Shown one piece after another: positions 7,994 to 15,658 of a stretch of 15,658 bases of DNA. This DNA comes from Acanthaster planci (Eukaryota; Echinodermata; Asteroidea; Valvatida; Acanthasteridae). The stretch is from positions 160,249-175,906 of the forward strand of contig NW_019091753.1 in assembly GCF_001949145.1 (NCBI RefSeq), written 5' to 3'. The notes beneath the pieces are model-generated. The model was not told where the DNA came from, searched no databases, and saw only the letters and a list, made by a program, of their open reading frames with translations. How positions within the stretch are numbered: the first letter of the stretch is position 1; the number at the start of each line of letters is the position of its first letter. The translations under genes and the position numbers were made by a program.

Positions 7994-8815
7994 CATAATA
8001 CAGCAACCAGAAAGGTCCCTTTGCATGTGGGTGTATATGAAGTACGTTCCTTGGAGGCAGATGAGCAAGAGGTGATGGCTGGTCCCCCGGGTGTGTTTCC
8101 TTCCTGGTCCCCTAGGCAGCTTGCAGATTTGCAAAAGGCGGACCCAGTACTGGAAGTAATTTGGAACCGTTGGAGGCAGCACTAGTGTCCTGGTGAGGCT
8201 GCTCACGCACAACAGGGTGACCCTCCTGCATTGAAGTAATGGGTTTGGCAGTGGTCAAGGTTTGTTGAGCGGGACGGGGCTTTTTGTCGACGAGTGGAAG
8301 ACCCGTTGCTCTTGGGAATTGTTTCAGGTTCTTTTGCCTGTCAGTCTCCAGCAAAGGGCTTTTGAAGGCCGTCATGAGAGTTGGGGGCATGAGGTGTTGT
8401 GCGGACCTGCTCACTTCTTATGAGGCGTGTGTACAGGCCAAAAAATGGTTGCTGCGGTTCGTAAGCCTATTGGGAAGTGCCAGCAATGTATCCTTGCAAA
8501 GGCGTCACAGCCTGTTCCTAGATTTCCTATACACCATTTGCCAGCATTCCGACCTCTAGAATTTTAGCGATAGATTTTGTTAAGATTGACAGGGGGCGCG
8601 GTGGGTTTGAGGATGTGTTAGTTATGACTGATGTTTATTCTGAATTTGTACAGGCAGTGCCATGCAAGGATGAATGCGCAGAAACAGTTGCAAAAGCACT
8701 GCGAGATCACTGGTTTTCAAGGTTCGGCATACAAATCGGCTCCATAGTGACCAAGGGCGCAACTTTGAGCGGGATGTTGTAGAGATATTTTGCTTATTTC
8801 ATTCCTTTTACTTTC
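7994..8815 (+). pseudogene. Ty3/gypsy integrase: zinc-binding domain and truncated catalytic core
   Basis: A linker with scattered stops is followed by the N-terminal zinc-binding HHCC motif. His codons are at 8373-8375 and 8388-8390 (GRHESWGHE) and Cys codons at 8478-8480 and 8487-8489 (KCQQC). A TGA lies between them. The core starts in another frame with LAIDFVKID (first Asp at 8573-8575), then EDVLVMTDVYSEFVQAVP. One more frame change near 8735 leads to LHSDQGRNFE, with the second Asp at 8749-8751. Similarity stops at about 8795, so the catalytic Glu and the whole C-terminal domain are missing. It is clearly a different copy from the minus-strand integrase at 3223-4030, which lacks the N-terminal domain. 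Confidence 0.88.
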
Positions 8816-9231
8816 ATGGCCTAAGGCAAAAATGACAGTACTTAGCATTAGAATCATACTTAAATTTATTTCACATCAACATTGAACATGAAATTATAAA
8901 TATACGAAAATATACATCAACAGGAAAATTACAATTTAACGGAAAAATGACAGTAAATTGTTTGATTTAAACAAGTAAACCCATGGGGTGCAAGTAGCAC
9001 ACGTTTCTGATAAATACGTGCAAGTGGTGGTCGGTAGTTTGTGTGTGTTAGAGGACTTATTCACAACTTTGCCAGAAATCCCATTTTGGGAGATGAGGAT
9101 GGCATATGCCACTGTACAAACTTGTGAAGAAAGGAGACTGGAAGTCGTTTTACTCATCACCCCATTAAGTAATACATTATTAACTCTGGGGCAGCCACAC
9201 CCCAAAACGAAGACTGTTGTCATCACGTGGA
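8816..9231. other. AT-rich non-coding stretch after the truncated element, with a 12-bp direct repeat
   Basis: No gene is recognised. AAAAATGACAGT occurs near 8828 and again near 8944, about 116 bp apart, around an AT-rich block. The minus strand carries AATAAA at about 8862. Open frames of about 96-111 codons exist on both strands between 8936 and 9323, but neither has a recognisable motif, and their mutual overlap argues that at most one could be real. Confidence 0.35.
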
Positions 9232-9585
9232 GATTCTCATCACCGGTCAGTTCCTGGTCATGCCTGAACCTGTACGACTGTTTTATGGTAGCTAATACAT
9301 CCCTTGGGTCCCATCTTACTTAATTTCATTATGCCGCTGTGGAAGTATAACTAGGTCACAACACAAACAGCCGTGACCAGTCAGGCCAAGCCACGCCCCC
9401 AAAATCACACCCTTAATTCATGAGGTGATTTTGTCTCCAGGTTTCCGGTAATGCCTGAACCTGTGCGAATGTTTTATGGAAGTTAATATATCCCTGAGGT
9501 CCCCTCTAGCTACATTTCATTGTTGTGCTGTGGAAGTAAGCGTAGTAGTAATACCGGGTCACAACCGAAACAGCCGACCAGTCAG
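9232..9585 (+). repeat. Two-copy diverged direct repeat (about 155 bp each)
   Basis: Copy 1 (9232-9384) and copy 2 (9427-9585) share, in the same order, TGCCTGAACCTGT, GTTTTATGG, ATCCCT, GGTCCC, a CATTTCATT-like word, GCTGTGGAAGTA, GGTCACAAC, AAACAGCCG and ACCAGTCAG. Copy 2 has about 13 extra bases near 9540. The copies differ at many sites, so this is not a recent duplication. The 42-bp spacer holds CCACGCCCCC. No coding sense is apparent. It may be part of a larger dispersed repeat. Confidence 0.65.
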
Positions 9586-12500
9586 AACATGTCTGTATCC
9601 AAAGAAATCCAGTTCCTGATTGAGTATATGGCCTCCTTTAAGTGACTGATCTTTCAAGAAGTTTAGCTCGGCAGGGGTTGGGGTTTCGCCAATGGGAGAG
9701 GACAGGCTTATGGGGTATGCCTGGGGTGAGGATTACAAGAAATCTCCACCAAGTTGGCCCTTTGAGAAAAAAAGTTATGACCATAGTTATTTGGTGATAT
9801 TTGTCGATCTCCATTATCGCACTGTTGAGCAAAGGGATTATTAAAAAAGTGTAAATCAAATCCACAAACAGACGATTACATACGTTCAGGAAAAAAATAA
9901 TCAATAACGAACGAAGTAGGGGCTATTCGGCAGCGTTATCAGTCATCGAGTTTCAATTCCTGGGTACAGTATTCGGTTAAATTTACCACTTATAGAAACT
10001 CGTAATACATGTACCATGAACTTACATCCTTCTCGGGGTGAGAAGTGCCCAGTGCACGCAGTGATGGGGATAACGGATATGCTGGGTTTTCTGGGGGCTT
10101 ACAGAGTCATATCGAGGAAGGATAAGGAATGGCAAACAATTCCTTATTGTACATCCTAAATCGATATTTTTATTAGCAATGAAGTTCTGAAGCAAACATC
10201 GCTGGGAATCATAATTATGGTAAGTGATAATGTATGGAATAAGGGCGTCGCCCCTAAGGAATACCAGATTATTTTGGCGTCCCCTGGATCACTTCTGCAC
10301 ACTTAGAAACCCTTTTTCAACGTAGGCTACAGAAATAAATTGGAGGCAAAATTAATCCTCGGAAATGTAGTTGCTATTTATGAAACAAAACGTACTTATA
10401 AGAGGTGGCTACAGCTCTGAGTTGGTCAAGAGCGTGGATGCAACTGAATTAAAAAAAACGCTCCACGCCCGCGCCCGACTACGTGCAAACGGCCAACCGA
10501 AGACAATACGTAACTGCATACTTAACATACCAACAGTTAAGACTGGATTATATGGGGACTATCATGTAAATTGTGAATCCAAATAACGAAAGTATTGAGT
10601 CAAGGAAAAATATTACGCAACAGAGTAAAAGGTATAGCGGTGACGATAACAGCTTTTGATCTTTCCTACATCAGAATTCAGGTTTGCCCTTGTTGAAAAT
10701 AAAAAGAAATAATGGTTAACTAGAGCGGGGTTGGAAGTTGAAACCCCCCCCCCCTAAAAAAGAGCTGGCGGTGGACCGAACTGCTTTACCTCTCTTCACA
10801 AGCTAATGCATAATGTGCAGAACGTATTCCAGCTGCCATCGGTAATAAGCGTCATGTTCACTGATTAATAACACTCTCCCAGGACACAACATACATTTAA
10901 CTACCTGAGGGAGTGCTGCGCCTGAGCGATAATATCCAATTGGGCAAGATTTAGTAACTCCTTTATTGCTCTGTCAAACTGTTCATACTTGCAATGGGAG
11001 CATGCAAAATTAGTGAACGTAACGATATCTCCATAAATTATACGTACATGTACGTCGTGCGTGTGCCTTGGGAATACAACCATATTATTTCGACCGTACA
11101 TCTCATGTGGCAGAGGGTGCACTTTATGTATGCTAGAGGGCGTGCTTTGTGTGCGCGATGCAGCCCATTGTGGCGCGTTAGCAGGCCGATTGTATCGATC
11201 GTAATCACGTTAGGGAACTGCAAAGAATTGCACGATATGCAGGGTTCAAAAATATAATTTGGGCTGAGTAAAGCAAACGTGTTTCTGTCACCATTGGTCA
11301 TATGAAGTGGTTTTAATAGATCTTAAAATGAAGTAGTTTGTGGAGTTATTTCTTTAATTCAAGGAGCTTAACTGAAACCAGACTCATCTCTATGACCCGA
11401 TATTAATTTAATGCTTGGCTCGTCTCAGGTGCAGGCTACCTACCGGTCTCATTAAAATTAAAGTTCATACATTATTGCCAGCGACTCAGTACTGGAATTC
11501 ATCACTTTTACGTTCACGTTCCCTTGTCAATGCAGCCTACCAGTCCAACTCTAACAAAGGAGGGCTACTTGAGAGGGAGGGGCTGATCTACCAATCTTTA
11601 TCAACGCACCGTTGTATGTGGAAACCCATGTGTCAAACCCAGTGCTGGTATTGAGACGGAATAAAACTGTAATCAAACGACAAAATTCTGTCCTGTTGTT
11701 TTATGATTGTATGAGTTTGATACAGCCCAGAATAACAGTCTTACACATATAGACAAGATTAAAGAAGCCCCATGTAGTTGTTGACAACATTTTAAATAAA
11801 TATAATTTCTTGAAAGTTTCAATTAATAACTGTTATGCTTGTGGGCTTGAGGAGCCATTGAAAACTTCCAGTCGCCTACTTCCTTCACAGTCTCACTACA
11901 TTGGGCTAGTAAAAGTTGTTAATTGTCAGTCCTTAAATCTCTGTAACCTGTTCATAATGGGATGGAATGAGCACATCAAACTTCATAATTAAGGTTGAGT
12001 TTCAGAAGAAGCACAAGTTTGCGGCTCCGAGTTGTACACTGAGAACCCTGTTGCTCATGGCACTGTTCTGTATGCGTTCTTTCATCCACCTCTCATCATC
12101 CAGGTAGTAAGGAACATTGTAAATAATTTCGAGGCAGTTATATGGCCTAGTCATGGCACAGTGAAATAGAATAAGCTTGAACAGCGAAGTATGCTACAAG
12201 AGGTAACAGGATCACATTGAGTTGTTTCGAGGCTGTTCAACTTTAAAATCTGTGTGCTTTTAACCCCACATGACAGCAGTTCCGTATTATATGGCTTTTC
12301 ATAGACTGCTCAATCAGGCTAGTCATCACATTTCATCCATTAAACCACTGTTGTCTCACCGACTGGCAATTTAACAAGATGAAAATTTGTGGGCATTATT
12401 AAGACATACCTACATATTGTTTGCCTAAATGACTTTGTTACTACCCCCTCCATGCCCCCCAAATGTAATTTAGGCAGAGAACATCGAAATCTAACAAAAC

Positions 12501-13150
12501 ATGCAAAAGTCATGTAAATCGGAAATGAAATGTACGGTATGATCCCATAATTGACAAAGTCAAAAGGGGAACATGAACATTTATAAACCACAGACCAATT
12601 TAAAATTACCATACAAACGGGCAATTTTACTGAAGTTTATTTATATTTTTCGATTACATAATCATGGCGTCTTGTCACACATGTCAAGACATGAAGTCAT
12701 TTAACTTAAGTCTTCATACAAGTACTCAAGTTAGCAATGAAAAGGAACCCCCCCCGTGTGTGCACGTATAGAGTTTCCTATTGCCATTACCAGAGACATA
12801 ACCATTGTTGTACATGCCTAGGCATAGGCCCTAACAGGAATTTGAAGAAAACAAACCGTCAAACGTCTCCTTGTACCTTGTGTGCCATTGTGTCCTACAG
12901 GTACCTATCCTACCACTCCATCATTCGAAGGTTTTGGAGGCCAAGTCAAAGGGTACAGATACTTTGTGAGTCATTGTTGCCAAGGAAATGGTAAGATTTC
13001 GTAGAATTTTACTGACGACATTGATATTCCACTGTCGGCACGGCACAGTTGACGAGCGAAGTAAGCGAACAAGCTAAATAGCACAGCACTTCGGACGCCC
13101 CCAACGTTAAGCGTTGGCCAGTCTTTTTATGACAGTAATGTTTGGCTAGA
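9586..13150. other. Long gene-poor stretch
   Basis: I find no convincing exon or known element here. Short open frames exist (for example 10371-10586 plus, 11415-11654 plus, 12340-12624 minus, 12737-12994 plus), but none shows a domain, a signal peptide or paired splice signals. Small structures include an inverted repeat at 10122-10147, a C-run at about 10745-10755 and a short palindrome CCAACG-TTAAG-CGTTGG near 13099-13115. The composition is ordinary and AT-leaning. Confidence 0.45.
10122..10147. repeat. Perfect short inverted repeat (9-bp stem, 8-nt loop)
   Basis: ATAAGGAAT at 10122-10130 and ATTCCTTAT at 10139-10147 are exact reverse complements, separated by GGCAAACA. The stem is too short for a microRNA precursor. 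It may be chance in AT-rich DNA or a binding-site pair. Confidence 0.45.
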
Positions 13151-13152
13151 AT

Positions 13153-13220
13153 TTTGTTGTGCAAATTACAGTTTGTTTTGCAAATTACGCTTTTGTTTTG
13201 CCACTTGCAATTTGGTTTTT
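13153..13220. repeat. Short imperfect tandem repeat with a TTTTGTTTTGCAAATTAC-like unit
   Basis: Three adjacent units of about 20-24 bp (TTTTGTTGTGCAAATTACAG, then TTTGTTTTGCAAATTACGC, then TTTTGTTTTGCCACTTGCAA) are imperfect copies. Two of them contain the ATTTGCAT-like octamer core GCAAATTA. A T-rich run follows. It is probably a small minisatellite; a role is not shown. Confidence 0.5.
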
Positions 13221-13442
13221 AAAAATTTTTTTTTCTTCTTTTCAAACAATAAGAGTGGTTTGTATTGTCATGTTGGTAGTAGATTTCTCTTGATGATGAT
13301 GATACGTGTAAATAAATGCGGGTCTATATTTTTGTGTGAGGTTCCATTGTCAACCCACCAAATGCGCCCTATCTCAGGGTTAACCCATGTTGAAGCTTGT
13401 GGGAAAATACTAAGTTTATCGGATGAGCACTTTTTTGTCAGA

Positions 13443-13687
13443 CAGTAACAATCTGCAAATGATTTTTCCATCAAAGATGTCCAAGATTTCAAACTACCAG
13501 TGCAAAGAGAAGAAATCACTGCTGTCAAAAATAAATTCACAACAGCACCTTCAGCATGCGGATGTGAGATGGAACTTGAAGCAATATGCAGGGACCTCCT
13601 TCATGCCCACGACAGAACAGTGCCATTATCATTTCAGGAAGCGGTGCAGTTGTTTAAATGGCTGGTGCTGCAAATAGTGCCTTGAAG
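13443..13687 (+). CDS. Possible coding exon of an unrecognised protein
   Basis: An open frame runs from just after TAA (13446-13448) to TGA at about 13683-13685. Its translation is rich in charged residues and looks helical (for example REEITAVKNKF, CEMELEAICRDLLHAHDR, FQEAVQLFKWLVLQ). That composition is more protein-like than that of the neighbouring frames. A pyrimidine-rich tract ending in CAG (CTTTTTTGTCAG, to about 13440) lies just upstream and could be an acceptor, but the first codon after it in this frame is a stop. I recognise no family. It may be a fragment of a mobile-element protein or a chance frame. Confidence 0.2.
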
Positions 13688-14379
13688 ATGCATTGTGTCA
13701 GGACTGTCCAGGGTATTTTGCTCCATTTTGAGAACAGGCTCCGACTTCTGTTTTTTGTGGTATGAAAACAATTTTGAAGGTTTTTGAGGGATTTTTCAAA
13801 CTTTTCAACCAAAACGAGTACAATTGTTTTAAAATGGACTGAATCAAAAGTCACAGAACGTAACAAAATGAGCCTTAAGTTTTACGCAGCGATCAATGTC
13901 ACAGGACGAAATAAAGAAGTCACAATCATTACTTTTCAATAGTGTGTATGCATAGTCAGTAAAGATGGCATCCCTATACAGAAACCACTCATGCACATCA
14001 TTTTGAAAAAACAGGTGTTCACTTTGTCATTGGTTGTTTAAAATGTTGTCCATTTATGGGTCATTTTTGCTTGGTGGAGAGTGCTTTTGTGTGTGACTTT
14101 TCATTCGGTAACCAAGTTGCTGTGCATGTCAATTTCTTCTTTGTTATTAAGATAAACACTTGCTTTGGGGCATGTGATTAGTAAGGGGTATTGCAGCATA
14201 CCTATGTTTCTTTTGCTGTCCAGTGTATATCCGAGCTTGATGTTGATCGATTACTTTCGGGGTCCGCCTGTCCGAGTCAAAAGCCAGTTTACTGGCTTCT
14301 GGCTGTAGTGGGAATAAGTACGCATGCGCACAAACTAAGTGAAGCGGGCATGAACATACGCTGACGCGAGGCATTGGTC

Positions 14380-14650
14380 AAGTGTCGGCAAGAATCTTGA
14401 GCAGTTGAACACCACATTTCTTCACGATTAGACAGCATAAAACCTCTACCCAGTTCGAATCCGTCCTGTTCAAGATCTGCTCTTCTACGGCAAATGAAAG
14501 CAGTGTGGCAGCCTTAGAGTACACCACCACCACGTCTTTATTTCCGGAAGATGGTGTAACTTGGGATGTTGATCTCAGCATCTAACACAGCCTCGGTTAG
14601 CCAAGTCTCAGTCACAGCAAGGAAAGTAAACATACCACTTGGCTGAAGGT
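14380..14650 (-). pseudogene. Non-LTR retrotransposon endonuclease remnant (AP-endonuclease type), minus strand
   Basis: Read on the minus strand from about 14635, the frame gives FLAVTETWL (ETWL carries the conserved Glu of the exonuclease-endonuclease-phosphatase fold) and then EAVLDAEINIPSYTIFRK. A TAA follows where such proteins usually have Asp-Arg. RRGGGVL comes next, then another stop. A neighbouring frame goes on with LNRTDSNWVEVL, like the strand after the GGG(V/I) loop. The spacing from TETWL through the P-Y-x-x-F-R stretch to RRGGGV is typical of CR1/Rex/L2-like endonucleases. No reverse transcriptase is visible. The 5' side of the domain (14650-14810) is too decayed to define, and the clade is uncertain. 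Confidence 0.68.
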
Positions 14651-14873
14651 GGGGGAATTAATAAGCTGTGCAGGACATCAAAATTATTTTTGAAACTTCT
14701 CATTGGTCTAAACATGCAGTTGTTACCTATGTTTAAGCTTAAGATGTCTGTGATCTTGTCATTAACGTTAGCACGAGCAGTTTCTTTCGAGTATATCGAG
14801 TAATGGTACATCCTAAAGAAAGAGTTGAACTAACGTGTCAAACGTGGAATGAAATACGTGGGAACTTCTTGTT

Positions 14874-14880
14874 TATAAAA
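14874..14880 (+). promoter_or_regulatory. TATA-like box upstream of the protease exon
   Basis: TATAAAA lies about 330 bp upstream of the ATG at 15205. If used, transcription would start near 14905 and the 5' UTR would be long or contain an intron; pyrimidine-rich tracts ending in AAG (near 15038) or AAAAG (near 15177) could be acceptors. A weaker GATAAACT near 15143 lies closer to the ATG. The choice cannot be made from sequence alone. Confidence 0.25.
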
Positions 14881-15204
14881 ACACATGTCCTGTTGCATTG
14901 AACAGACACACAGATTAAGCGCTACTATCTGCTCAAAATGTGACCTAGAAAATTTGTTTCAGTTATTTATCTAAAAAGGAGGGCATTTCTAAGATAACAG
15001 TCGAAGGCATTAATTGTTTCATCTTGTTTATTCTTAAGGTACACAGCACGTTGGACAGATATGAAGGAATTAGAGAACACATAAATACGCTGCAAAATAT
15101 TTTGACTAATCATTCAAAAGTTGCTCTGGTAAAGACTGGTGGGATAAACTTTGTAGGCTTTCACCTGTCTGTTAAAAGAGCTCAATTCAATCTTCCAACC
15201 GACG

Positions 15205-15315
15205 ATGAAGCTTCTTCTGCTGTGTCTGTGTGTTGTTCTGGCTCACGCTCGACTGGCTCCTCTCCTTACGACCAACGGGCGTGCCGTACCCGACAGCTGG
15301 ATCATAGAAGTCAAG
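15205..15315 (+). CDS. First coding exon of a secreted subtilisin/proteinase K-like serine protease
   Basis: The exon encodes 37 residues. They start with a classic signal peptide, MKLLLLCLCVVLAHA (Lys, then a Leu/Val/Cys-rich core and an AHA-type cleavage site). Next comes RLAPLL, a short loop, and AVPDSWIIEVK. That last piece resembles the first strand of the inhibitor I9 propeptide of S8 peptidases, which reads roughly vPdsYIVvlk. The ATG has a purine at -3 (GACGATGA). AAG at 15313-15315 is followed by GTAGGT, a strong donor, giving a phase 0 intron. The rest of the propeptide and the Asp-His-Ser catalytic domain would lie to the right of the window. A different secreted protein with a similar N-terminus cannot be excluded, since only the leader is visible. 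Confidence 0.62.
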
Positions 15316-15658
15316 GTAGGTTTCGAAAGAACCATGCACATATAATTCGCCTTGAGCAGAGGCACCCTCTCATGGGTTGAAAAGAGCCATATTGGTCGCA
15401 AGTGTTAATTTTGTTGGTAGCGATACAATCGTAACGCGTGCATTTCATATGGTTGTTCGTGAACCAACGAATTTCAGCTCCGACCAAAGGAGCCTCAGTT
15501 GCTATAACATTGGTCCAGCTTGCTAATAACAGCTTGCGTTGAAGGGCCTGATCAACCGACGCGTGGTATGCTGGTTGGGAGGGTGCACGTTCCTCATTTC
15601 GTCATACGAGGTTATTTAAAATAAAAGGTGCCATCGTTGGGATTGACTCATTGGCGTC
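15316..15658 (+). other. Start of intron 1 of the protease gene (runs off the window)
   Basis: The intron begins GTAGGT at 15316. No second exon continuing an S8 propeptide is seen up to the window end. A 118-codon frame crossing the donor (15024-15380) runs in a different frame from the signal peptide and is not supported. Confidence 0.5.

Larger units (their letters stand above)
4036..8815 (+). mobile_element. Truncated Ty3/gypsy LTR retrotransposon: 5' LTR, primer-binding site and decayed pol, no 3' LTR
   Basis: The order LTR B, primer-binding-like site, leader, protease remnant, reverse transcriptase, RNase H, integrase on one strand is the Ty3/gypsy order (RNase H before integrase). The internal part is broken by several stops and frame changes. 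It ends inside the integrase core at about 8795-8815, and no further copy of the LTR occurs downstream in the window. No gag frame is recognisable between 5279 and 5840. The likely history is insertion, insertion of another element into its LTR, loss of the 3' end and point decay. The left boundary (TGTAGC at 4036) is inferred from the TG start and from the abrupt end of the minus-strand integrase just before it. Confidence 0.75.

Noticed and set aside
8936-9323. Overlapping plus and minus frames of 111 and 96 codons
   Set aside because: Neither has recognisable motifs or splice context, and the plus frame runs into the non-coding direct repeat.
10122-10147. Hairpin considered as a microRNA precursor
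   Set aside because: The stem is only 9 bp and the flanks do not extend the pairing.
15024-15380. 118-codon plus-strand open frame at the right edge
   Set aside because: It has no recognisable domain, and its second half lies in the wrong register across a clear signal-peptide exon and its splice donor.
1-15658. Search for tRNA or rRNA genes and CRISPR arrays
   Set aside because: No cloverleaf with A and B boxes, no rRNA-like block and no regular repeat-spacer array was seen by eye.

Overview
The window looks like animal nuclear DNA, most likely from an invertebrate. It has no operons or bacterial ribosome-binding sites, long non-coding stretches, decayed LTR and non-LTR retrotransposons, and one exon that ends in a good splice donor. 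The species cannot be named from the sequence. A marine invertebrate such as a lancelet, hemichordate or mollusc would fit, but that is a guess.

Layout. Positions 1-1495 are a 5'-truncated copy (LTR A) of a long terminal repeat. It is interrupted at 460-1277 by a second, unrelated LTR-like insertion with TG...CA ends and a perfect 5-bp target duplication. Positions 1496-3220 carry no recognisable gene, but hold a three-unit tandem array of CpG-rich imperfect palindromes (about 2547-2800) and a cluster of AACGTT-type palindromes. Positions 3223-4030 hold a minus-strand Ty3/gypsy integrase remnant. Positions about 4036-5258 are a second copy of the first LTR (LTR B), again with a foreign insertion (4421-4884). 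It is followed by a plausible primer-binding site and a plus-strand Ty3/gypsy pol pseudogene in the order protease remnant, reverse transcriptase, RNase H, integrase (about 5842-8800). This pol breaks off inside the integrase core, and no 3' LTR is seen.

The right half (8800-14370) is gene-poor. It has a diverged direct duplication (9232-9384 and 9427-9585), some short repeats and one weak candidate exon (about 13443-13687). At about 14380-14650, minus strand, there is a remnant of the apurinic-type endonuclease of a non-LTR retrotransposon.

The only host gene I can support is at the right edge: the first coding exon (15205-15315, plus) of a secreted protease. It encodes a signal peptide and the start of a propeptide resembling those of subtilisin/proteinase K-like (S8) enzymes, and ends at a consensus GTAGGT donor. 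Its other exons lie outside the window.

The region therefore reads as a nested retrotransposon graveyard upstream of a protease gene. I see no sign of a new multi-gene system. The most informative structures are the nested insertions, which can be dated relative to each other because LTR A and LTR B act as each other's empty site.
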